From the NCBI GenBank assembly GCA_028274465.1, contig CM051457.1, forward strand, positions 29,919,313 through 29,983,312: a stretch of 64,000 nucleotides of DNA. Direction: 5' to 3'. Positions within the stretch are counted from its first letter, which is position 1, and every line of letters starts with the position of its first letter. A program made the translations under genes and the position numbers. This DNA comes from Plantago ovata. Lineage: Eukaryota > Streptophyta > Magnoliopsida > Lamiales > Plantaginaceae. Below, in pieces: positions 40,334 through 48,556 of the stretch. A model generated the notes under the pieces. It searched no databases. It was not told the origin of the DNA and was given only the letters and a program-made list of their open reading frames with translations.

Positions 40334-40810
40334 ATGATGATTGGATGTCTGATCCGGAGCATTATTTTTGGCCAAGTAGGTATTCTCCTGTCAATGTTAC
40401 CGATGATCTTTGAGTTTTTCATCTTTTGTATGAAAATAGTTGAAAACTCACGTCTTATTCGGATGGCGAAGAGCATTATTTTGGGCCAAGTAGGTATTCT
40501 CTTGTCAGGGTTACCGATGATCTTTCAATTTTTCATCTTTTGTATGAAATAGTTGAAACTCATGTCTAGTGATGCTTGAACTGAATCTGATATTTTGCTA
40601 CTTCCGTATTAATGTATTATTATGTAATGATATGATCTAGATTGACCGATGATGTATTTCATGTTCCGTAATGATCTGTATGGCGTTAGTTGATTAGTTA
40701 CTTGGTGTATCTCTTTTTGACAAAGTAGGTATTCTGTCACCAGTAGTGTTCGAAATTTTCATCTTTTGTAAGAAAACGGCTGGAGTTATCGTCTAATGAT
40801 GTATGATCTG
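40334..40810 (+). repeat. Triplicated coding-like segment, ~110-130 bp units
   Basis: Three degenerate copies of GGCCAAGTAGGTATTCTC followed by ACCGATGATCTTT and TTTTCATCTTTTGTATGAAA: about 40371-40445, 40488-40560 and 40720-40790. The second copy translates openly as EEHYFGPSRYSLVRVTDDL and on to a stop at 40569. The first has the same motif with stops. The third is more decayed. This looks like duplication of the end of the broken gene's last exon. Confidence 0.65.
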
Positions 40811-40898
40811 AATCTCATCATTTTGGGCTACTTTAGAATTATTATGTAATGATCTAAGTTTATATATGATAATATATTTCATGTTCTGTAATGATTTA

Positions 40899-43868
40899 TG
40901 TAATAACCCGAAACTTTTTGGACTAAAAGTATTTATATATTTTGGAGCTAAAATTTTATGGCATTGAGTTGAAGGGTTAAATTTTATAAGTGGTTATTTT
41001 ATGGACCGATATATTAATACGGGCCTTTTACCGTATGCCCCTAGTGTCTAAGTTAGATATGGATTCCGAATTCGGGCCTTTTTAATCCAAGTCGGTTGGA
41101 GTCTTGGAGGGTATATATATGTTTGACTAATTAGGTTAGATAGATTATATATTTAGTTTTATACTCATTTGTAAATGGGAAAATTTAGACGTTCTGTATT
41201 ACCATTTGAGTTGATTTCAGTTATATTTGAGGTTAAAAGTAGAGGCTTCGTGTTGGCTTGAGTCCATCTCACGATACACGGCCGAACGTTCCCTATTTTG
41301 ATTTTGGGGCGCTACAAGTGGTATCAGAGCATAGGTTTCAATCTTTGGATGTTTAGTGTTAGTTGTTGGTGAGTGTCAACGTATATAGAGGTTCTTTGCG
41401 GTGAAATTGTTGAGGATTTTTTTAGTTGAGTTTTTTGGAGAGGAGTGTTGAGTTGGACAAGTATAAGCTTATGTTTGATTTACTTAAGATCTTGATTTGG
41501 GTTTTTTTGTCTTGCCGTGTGAGACACTGGACTAAGGTTTGATTGGTAGAGTCTTGATTTTGTGATGTGCTACAGTTTCAGATATTTAAGGAGCTATGTG
41601 TGTATGATTGAGGAAGTCAAGTTTGGACCTTGAGATGTAGGCTTGAATCTTTTGGGGGTTCTGATGAATATTAATGATCTGTTTTGATTTGAGTTGAGAG
41701 TATGTTCATGTGGATTGTTACCGAAAGTGGAGTTAGAGTTTAGACTTGAACTTTTGGGAAGTTGAGTTTAAGGTTTTGAGTTAAGACTTGGACATAGTGG
41801 AAGCAAGTTACAAGTTTAAGCTTTCGTTAAAGGACTGGCTATTATTTTTGTCCGTCCGGAATTAGTTTAGCTAGTTGGTGTTGGCTTGTTGGTATTAGTA
41901 TTTAGGCTTTTAACATGTACAAGTGAAGTTGGATTTTTGGAAAGTGGGAAAAGTTATAGGATTGAATTGTTTGATTTAACGATTTCTTTAGTTTATTGGT
42001 AATTGGATATGACTAGTATTTGGAGATGGTTTTAGAAAGTGCAGTGATTTTGTGCGTTTAATCTCATTAACGGGATGTACATGATTTGATCTGATCGAGG
42101 TATGTTAGTGAAGGGATTGCTCCCAAAACTTTGGTCCGTTATTGGAGTGGCGCAGTGAAAGCGTAGTAGATTTAAGTTTCAATGACGAAACTTATTTTAA
42201 AAAGGGATAATGTAAAACCCCGTATCTTCTTAGAAAGTCAGATTCTTATATGATTATTGGAGTGCAAGAATCGAGGTATTTGAATCAAGTTTCGAGGACG
42301 ACACTTATTTTAAGGATGGTGGAATGTAATAACCCGAAACTTTCTGGACTAAAAGTATTTATATATTTTGGAGCTAAAATTTTATGGCATTAAGTTGAAG
42401 GATTAAATTTTATAAGTGGATATTTTATGGACCGATATATTAATACGGGCCTTTTACCATATGCCCCTAGTGACTAAGTTAGATATGGATTCCGAATTCG
42501 GGCCGTTTTAATCAAAGTCGGTTGGAGTCTTGGAGGGTATATATATGTTTGACTAATTAGGTTAGATAGATTATATATTTAGGTACTGCCGATATTGAGA
42601 AGCGAAGCAAAAGTATTATGGTTCAGCGTACCGATCTATGGACATGGAGAAGAAATAGTTATGACCTTATACCAACATGTGGAGTCAAGGTAATTAAATT
42701 ATAATTTACCTTTTTGATGGATTTTGAGTTGGGATTATCACAACGTTAATTACTTATATGAACTGATAATTGGTTGACCTTGGATACATCATGCATGCAT
42801 GAATGGCTCGGAGTACTATTATTGTGGACCTTGTGGATGATTGCCGATGATGGATTGATCAAATACTTCAAGTATATTGTAATTGATCATGGATGGATAT
42901 CTAAAATTCGGAGATATGTTGGTTATTTTTGGAATCGAGGTAAGGGGATTTTTTTGACACTTTTACTTCTATTTTGTATATTATTGTTTTAATATTTGAT
43001 AAATTACTTATGGCTATTATATCAAGTTAATTGGTCTTGGTATATTATGTCAATTCGAAAGGATCAAGTATGTGAACTCAGTGTGTGATATGTGAAAAAT
43101 ATAATTCTGTTACATGGAGGAATTAAAATATTTTTGAGTTCACAGTTTTGCCTATGAATTCTGGGCCCGTCTCTGACGGTGATTACGTCTGGCTTTTGAA
43201 GTACTTCATTATGTTCTGTGTTCCTTTAGCGGGGAACTTTCTGTCCTGTTTCTGTTTTGTGCCAACCTCTATGCCACCGGACCTATACTAGTGGCCATAG
43301 TGTGATTTCTGTTTAAGCTCTCAAATAAACTGTTTTGTTATCGTTCTGTATACTGACTCCATGGTTATGTTTTCCGGTTATGTTTGTGTGTATATATATA
43401 CTGTATATTTTTGAAACATATGCTTGATCCGGTAAGAGTGTCAAGATGTCTTCTTACGAGTTATTAGCTTTCCCATGAGTTAGTAGCTTACCCCTTACTC
43501 CTCCGTTTCAGTGTATTGTTGATGGTATTGTTGACGATGCAAGCTTAAGGAGTATTTTCTGTTGGAGTGAAGCGACTTTGAGTGCCAAAGGAGATTCTGA
43601 AGTCTGAGTATACTTGGTCTATGAGGATTTACATTTTTGATGGATTATTTTATTCAGAATTTATTTATGTTGTACTCAGATGGTTTATTGTAATTTTGAG
43701 GATATTAGTTTTATACTCATTTGTATATGGGAAACTTTAGACGCTCTGTATTACCATTTGAGTTGATTTCAGTTATATTTGAGGTTAAAAGTAGAGGCTT
43801 CGTGTTGGCGTGAGTCCATCTCACGATACACGGCCGAACGTTCCCTATTTTGATTTTGGGGCGTTACA
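40899..43868 (+). mobile_element. LTR retrotransposon with unequal LTRs, no coding region (2970 bp)
   Basis: The 5' LTR is 40899-41316 and the 3' LTR 42325-43868. Both start TGTAATAACCCGAAAC and end GGGGCGYTACA. A perfect 5-bp duplication ATTTA flanks the whole (40894-40898, 43869-43873). The primer-binding site TGGTATCAGAGC (41319-41330) follows the 5' LTR; a polypurine-like AAGGATGGTGGAA precedes the 3' LTR. The 5' LTR lacks about 1126 bp that the 3' LTR has (42583-43708), with TTAG microhomology at the junction. The 1-kb interior has no gag or pol. LTR sequence style suggests Ty3/Gypsy, but no enzyme is present to prove it. Shared LTR parts differ at roughly a dozen positions by eye. Confidence 0.92.
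41319..41330 (+). promoter_or_regulatory. Retroelement primer-binding site (initiator tRNA-Met)
   Basis: TGGTATCAGAGC lies two bases after the 5' LTR end. It is complementary to the 3' end of plant initiator methionine tRNA, the usual primer for Ty1 and Ty3 elements. Confidence 0.9.
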
Positions 43869-43887
43869 ATTTATGTCAACTGATATT

Positions 43888-44253
43888 TTAATACTTCATA
43901 TTTGAGCAGCAGGCACTAATGTATCTTATAGAGACTCCATCAACATAAAAACTGTAAGGGGGATATAGTACATTAGTACATGACTCCACACAAAGCAAAC
44001 TCACCAAACAATTAAGGTATAAATGATCTAGTTCCCGATGTCTTTTGTGGTATGGATCAATAGCGTAGTAAAGATTAGAAGACAAAAGGTGATTGAGAAC
44101 TGGAATAAGGGAAACCGGATCGAATGCACTGGCGACGTGCTGTGTCCGCCTTTGGCTTTTCTGGTTCGGGTTTAGTCGTTTACTAGGAACGGGTTTTGCT
44201 TGTTGTGAAGGTTTTGCTGAGTTCTTATTTGAACGAGGCGGCATATTGAACAA
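43888..44253 (-). CDS. Uncharacterised open frame beside the retrotransposon
   Basis: A 121-codon frame (or 118 from the second Met, MPPRSNKNSAKPSQQ) with a basic, Ser/Pro/Lys-rich start, then ASAFDPVSLIPVLNHLLSSN and YHKRHRELDHLYLNCL. It ends 20 bases from the retrotransposon boundary, so it could be a gene cut by the insertion. I recognise no family, see no splice-supported continuation, and it could be chance. Confidence 0.3.
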   Translation of the reverse strand: MFNMPPRSNKNSAKPSQQAKPVPSKRLNPNQKSQRRTQHVASAFDPVSLIPVLNHLLSSNLYYAIDPYHKRHRELDHLYLNCLVSLLCVESCTNVLYPPYSFYVDGVSIRYISACCSNMKY

Positions 44254-44665
44254 ATGAGAAGAGTCTAATCAGAAAAGAAGCGAGGGTTCTCAACCTAACG
44301 ACAGATGCTCAACCAAAGTGCACACGAAAATCAAGACGTATGCTCGAAAATCATTCGAGGAATTGATGAAGCTATAATCTTATAAGAATAAGATGTCTTA
44401 GTGCAACCAGTTTTTGTAAACCCCTTCTCAGAAATGATTTATGGCTCAAACCAACAAGCAAGACACTCTTCACACTATTGAATGCATTTGCAGATTTAGG
44501 AAATGTAAAATGACGGTAGTAATTCAAATTGAACATGCATATGTAATACTTCACAGAACAAATTGGCGATGCGTGTATGTGATTATGAAGACGTGACACT
44601 CACATTAAATATATATGAAATGCGGGGGCGGAGACACAGGGCGGAGGTGGCGATTGTTGCCCCCA

Positions 44666-44666
<1 letters not shown>

Positions 44667-44708
<42 letters not shown>
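44667..44708. repeat. (ATT)n microsatellite
   Basis: About 14 units of ATT in the left part of the hAT MITE. Confidence 0.95.
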
Positions 44709-44710
<2 letters not shown>

Positions 44711-44832
44711 ATAAATTTAAGATTTCGTCAGCCCCTAAATTTTTTAACTTTTAGTTACAGTACTATGTTTAGTTAGTTAGCTTCATATTTAAAGTTAAGA
44801 GAATTTATAAAATTTGATTTATTTAATAAGTG

Positions 44833-44949
44833 GGATGGCCAAGTTGTAGCAGTGTTGGAGTAGCATAGGATGGGTCGGTGGAAGGGGGTATATGATTGGT
44901 GTAGGAGTATGAGTAGGGTATGTTAGATTTGTCGTTTAAAAAATAATAC
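44833..44949 (+). mobile_element. SINE, internally deleted copy
   Basis: Starts GGATGGCCAAGTTG (A-box-like) and continues GTGTTGGAGTAGCATAGG, as in the SINE at 13604. It lacks the B box GGTTCAAAC. It ends TTAGATTTGTCGTTTAAAA with an A-rich tail and is flanked by AATAAGTG on both sides (44825-44832 and 44950-44957). Confidence 0.65.
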
Positions 44950-45105
44950 AATAAGTGTATTTGACATACAAATAAAAAAATATTTACTACTTAATTAGTG
45001 TTAGAGGTTATACAACTTTGTAAAGCCAATTTTATTAATGATTAAATATTTTTCTAGCTAGCCAGTAAGTTCACTTAAAATCTTTATCACCTTCCAAACC
45101 TCCTA

Positions 45106-45274
45106 CAGTTTTGTTTTTTTTTTTTTTTTAACGGTCAATCTAACTTACTCGACTCCTACACTAATCCTTAACCACCTTATAACTTTAAATATCGTAAACC
45201 ACCCTTATACCTCCGTCAACGTTTGAACCCCCGACCTCTCCTTGCTCCTCCAACACCCTTACAAATCGGCCAAT
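45106..45274 (-). mobile_element. SINE nested in hAT MITE, with 15-bp target duplication
   Basis: On the minus strand: GATTGGCCGATTTGT (A box), then GGTCGGGGGTTCAAACG (B box) about 45 bases later. The body ends TTAGATTGACCGTTAAAA with a poly-A run (poly-T at 45114-45129 on the plus strand). Flanks CTTCCAAACCTCCTA (45091-45105) and CTTTCAAACCTCCTA (45275-45289) differ at one base, as expected for a target duplication made by target-primed integration. Confidence 0.85.
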
Positions 45275-45712
45275 CTTTCAAACCTCCTAGTAAAATGGAT
45301 CACCGTAACAAGAGAAAACGATCACCATCTGGAAGCAAATCAAGTAACATAATTTTTAACTCTTTGTTAATTTACATATGTTGATTGTCCCAATGTTGAT
45401 CCATGTGATGAGTGTTCGTGTTATAATAGTCCACCACCCGCACTTTCAAATCCTAATTTTGGCTCCGCCCCTGATGAAATGTATTCGTTCTTAAAGAATT
45501 CCATACGAGATTAACCAATCTATCCTTACACATATCAAGGCTCATCCAGAATGAACACAAATACTTTGAAATCATCCGAATATATATGATCAAGGTTCAA
45601 TCAATAAACATCGGTGCTACCTTGGGAACCATACACCCTAGCGCACCCTTGTTGCCTTGTAGGTGCCCTCACAACTCAACAAGCTTCAATTGTAGATTTT
45701 TGAACGTCTATA

Positions 45713-46075
45713 GTGATAATGTCATGGCGAAAATAACTAATGCCTGAAAAAATTTCATTCTATGTACCCGATTTGTAGTTAAATTTGAAAAATTTGCTAT
45801 GACATAAGTAATTTGTGCTATGCCAAAAGCATATATTTTTAATGTTAGAACAAAATTTCTTTTATCGACCACATTTCTATCTAAATTTGGGAATTTTGCT
45901 ATGGGATTGGCAATTTATACTTTGAAATTATCACCAGGCAGGCTGGTGACAATGTCGTAGCACAAATTACTAATGTGAGATCAAAATCCTTTTATACAAC
46001 ACATTTTTTTTAGCTAAATTAAAAAAAAAAAAGCTCTATTATTAGTAATAGTAATTTATGTTTTGACATTATCAC
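45713..46075. repeat. Paired inverted-repeat elements (GTGATAATGTCA... type)
   Basis: The left end GTGATAATGTCATGGC (45713) matches the reverse complement of the right end TTTTGACATTATCAC (46075). An internal pair, AAATTATCAC at about 45932 and GGTGACAATGTCGTAGC at 45946, suggests two adjacent MITE copies. The units share AAATTTG-AAATTTTGCTATG and ACTAATG words. I see no target duplication. Confidence 0.55.
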
Positions 46076-46212
46076 CTCACACAAGCCATATAAAATTTTT
46101 GGAGCAGTACATTAAATGAAAATCTACCTAATTACATAATATAATTTGCAAATTGATAATAACCATTATGTCAATAAACTCACTTTTAATAATGGAAGAT
46201 TTGTTTAACCTT

Positions 46213-46220
46213 ATAAATAA
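46213..46220 (+). promoter_or_regulatory. TATA box of the defensin-like gene
   Basis: TATAAATA, 66 bases before the start codon at 46286. The position fits a core promoter with a short leader. Confidence 0.7.
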
Positions 46221-46285
46221 AGGTTTTCACATGAAGTTTTTCCATCAGAGTTTTCCATTTGTCCCATATTCTTCTAAGTTATAAA

Positions 46286-46651
46286 ATGAAAATGTCTTTG
46301 ACTAAGGTGGCTATTTTTTTGGTTTTCGCCATGCTCATCATGTTCAGTGGATCTGGTAATTAGTAACTTCATTTCATTTTGTTTTCTTTTCTGGTCGGGA
46401 AAACATAATTTTTCTTTTCCCAATTTGATAACTACAGTATGATAATAATTGAATTTTGTTGGAATATTTTACAAACATGTACTTTGGGTTCAAATGCAAG
46501 ATTGGTACGTGACTCTAGATTGGGTTCAGTATCGAGATTGGGTGCAAAATCAAGGTTGGATGCAGCAACGAGTTGCCAAAGCAATTCAGATTGCGCAGCT
46601 TACTGCACAGGTGTAGGGCTTTGTCTAAGTGGTTATTGTCAATGCTATTGA
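46286..46651 (+). CDS. Small secreted cysteine-rich (defensin-like) peptide with hexapeptide-repeat prodomain
   Basis: Proposed exons 46286-46362 and 46438-46651 (75-bp intron, GT...AG), coding 96 residues. Residues 1-23 form a signal peptide (MKMSLTKVAIFLVFAMLIMF...). The C-terminal 25 residues contain six cysteines spaced C-x5-C-x3-C-x5-C-x4-C-x-C. That includes the CxxxC and CxC pair of the cysteine-stabilised alpha-beta fold, so three disulfides are likely. Between them lies a basic spacer with four hexapeptide repeats at 47-70: RLVRDS, RLGSVS, RLGAKS, RLDAAT. Plant defensin-like peptides act in the apoplast as antimicrobials or signals; no specific role can be assigned. A donor seven bases earlier (46356) would not keep the cysteine frame with the visible acceptors. 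The intron choice is the least certain part. Confidence 0.7.
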
Positions 46652-46820
46652 TTGATTAAGGCTCCATTGAATTTAAGCGATTGTTGCGTAGAATATAATG
46701 TAACAATTCATATTCTGCAAATAAAAGTTTTATTCTCTCACTTTTCTTCTTTTTTATAATGGTTTTTGTCAATGATATTAAGATTCAATGCAAAATCACA
46801 CCATTGGCATACAACATCAT
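46652..46820. other. 3' UTR and flank of the defensin-like gene
   Basis: An AATAAAAG at about 46721 is a fair polyadenylation signal 70 bases after the stop codon. Confidence 0.5.
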
Positions 46821-47019
46821 CAGGGGCGGACCCATGATTTGGAGTTAGGGGGTCAAATTATACGTACATAATTTTTCGAAAGTTCGCGGGGAGGGGGAGG
46901 GGGCAAAACTTGAAAAATCTTATATATTATCTATAAAAAACTTAAAAAAATGATAAATACTACATATAATTTTTTTTTTTCAAAATTCTGGGGGACGCCG
47001 CCACATGCCCCCGCCTCTG
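46821..47019. mobile_element. hAT-type MITE, 199 bp
   Basis: Left end CAGGGGCGGACCCATG, right end reverse complement CAGAGGCGGGGGCATG. Perfect 8-bp duplication AACATCAT at 46813-46820 and 47020-47027. Confidence 0.92.
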
Positions 47020-47102
47020 AACATCATCCCATAAACAACAACAAAAAACAAGCAAAGAAACTAGGATTGAATATTACAATTGGGTTTCTTCATAAACCTC
47101 TA

Positions 47103-47339
47103 CTCCCTCTGTTCCGACTGAAACTTTATAGTTTGATTTTTATTTCAATCAGTAACTTTTTAACTGTGACTCTCAATTACTCTTAAATTATAATGATAAA
47201 GTATTTAACCTTAAAGTTTCATAATATAATTTTATTAGATACATTATCATTATATTTTAAGAGTAATCGATAGTCAAAATTAAAATATGTTAATAAGAAA
47301 AAGTCAAATTAGCGGAAGCTTCTGGTGAACCGGAGGGAG
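47103..47339. mobile_element. Stowaway-type MITE, 237 bp
   Basis: Termini CTCCCTCTGTTCCG and CGGAGGGAG are inverted and flanked by TA (47101-47102, 47340-47341). This is the standard Stowaway (Tc1/mariner) signature. The interior is AT-rich with inverted halves around TAAACTTTTAACTGTGACT. Confidence 0.9.
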
Positions 47340-47341
47340 TA

Positions 47342-48556
47342 CGAAATAACACACTAATTTACATATAAACCAATACTATGTAGTTTCGTACATTTTGAAC
47401 CCAAATGTTAGTGAAGTCTTACACAAATAGTTCTCCCCCAATCACTTAAAAATTTCAAATCCCCCGAACATTAGTGAAGTCTTACTCGTTCCAAACTATT
47501 CATCTGTCAAATATTTATTTCACAATTTTATTGTGGGTGCTGCTACTAAATCAAACATTACACTCATTATATAAATTTCCTAAAATTTCGATTCAAAAAC
47601 AAATATACAAAGTTAAAAAAAAACAGATGAGTATTACTACGGAGTTATTAGTAGCTCCGCTAAAAAAAAATTACGCACCTTTCTTCGATCAAAGTTCTAG
47701 TAAGTTTTCTTAAACTGTTTGCATAATTTATTTCCAATTACTTCTCTAGTTGAGAGACCATAACTGTCTGATTGCAACCCTAAACACTTTACCCTAAACC
47801 CTTAAGTTCGATTTCTATAAATCAAATAAATTGTAAACTAACCTGGCAAACCAACTTTGCATCCGGTGAAATTCATTAAGTTTTAGTAGTTTCATCTCTC
47901 ACTATATAACTATCATTCTACAAATCGACCTTAACCATTAATATTCACGACCGTTGTTACCTAAATTTTGAATGCATCTAAATTATTGATTGTCACAATC
48001 GAGTGCCATATTGGCTTCCCATTCACTAATCAATCCCTTATTACATTTTGACAATACAATATATATCTCACCTCAGTATCAGATTCCATATGTTTTTTTT
48101 TCCCTTGATTTTCTTCTTATCATCTGTTTCTACTTTCTACTAATACATTTTGATGAAAGACTAAAAAGGAGAACTACTTTTTATGTTATCTCCCTGGCAA
48201 ACCATCTTGGCAATCAACTTTTATCTCCTACTATCATGATTTATTATAATATAAAAGTATAAGATAGGAGGATGGTTTTGTGCTTTTGTCCATGTCTGAG
48301 AACAAGAAACAAGCTACAGTATACTTCTGCTCAGACGTGGGACCCGGAGTGGACTGATTATGGGGTGCAATATCCCAAGATGGACCATCTGCTTACCATG
48401 AACGCGTCAATTGCTCTCGTACTCTCTTCTTCTCCTTAAGAACAATTTCCAATTTTAATCCCAAAATCCAGTCCAATCGTCTTCATCTCCAAGCTCCTCA
48501 ATTCGAATCGAAATCATCGATCGATTATCAGTACTAACTGTATCAGTACAGTAACA
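47342..48556. other. Intergenic region upstream of the DNA2 fragment
   Basis: AT-rich DNA with no coding signal until about 48420. A small cluster of plant telomere-like words (AACCCTAAAC, TACCCTAAACCCTTA) lies at 47776-47803. The last ~130 bases, rich in TCTTC and ATCG words, resemble a housekeeping-gene leader. Confidence 0.45.

Larger units (their letters stand above)
36035..40430 (+). pseudogene. Unrecognised acidic-protein gene split by a solo LTR
   Basis: Exon 1 (36035-36220) starts MSSFADSFNHFADE and ends DGHDPQ at a strong donor GTAAGT. A matching acceptor (GCAG at 39671-39674) opens an exon starting VAFEAKNNLQYSDS. A one-base frame discrepancy follows, then an acidic run (DAEDDSDMYDDD) that is cut at 39756 by a 577-bp solo LTR. 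Beyond the LTR, the same frame resumes with W-MSDPEHYFWPSRYSPV and stops near 40410. The five-base duplication ATGAT falls inside the Asp codons. I do not recognise the family; the N-terminal style resembles low-complexity starts such as clathrin light chain, but that is weak. It is either a dead gene or one truncated after about 76 residues. Confidence 0.45.
44623..45473. mobile_element. hAT-type MITE, 851 bp, carrying two SINEs
   Basis: Left end CGGGGGCGGAGAC, right end GGCTCCGCCCCTG (imperfect inverted repeats). It is flanked by a perfect 8-bp duplication ATGAAATG (44615-44622 and 45474-45481). It holds an (ATT)n run near 44667-44708 and two SINE copies, and encodes no transposase. The open frame over the ATT run is poly-Tyr and not a gene. 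Confidence 0.88.

Noticed and set aside
40899-43868. Full autonomous retrotransposon
   Set aside because: The ~1-kb interior has no gag, protease, reverse transcriptase or integrase frames.
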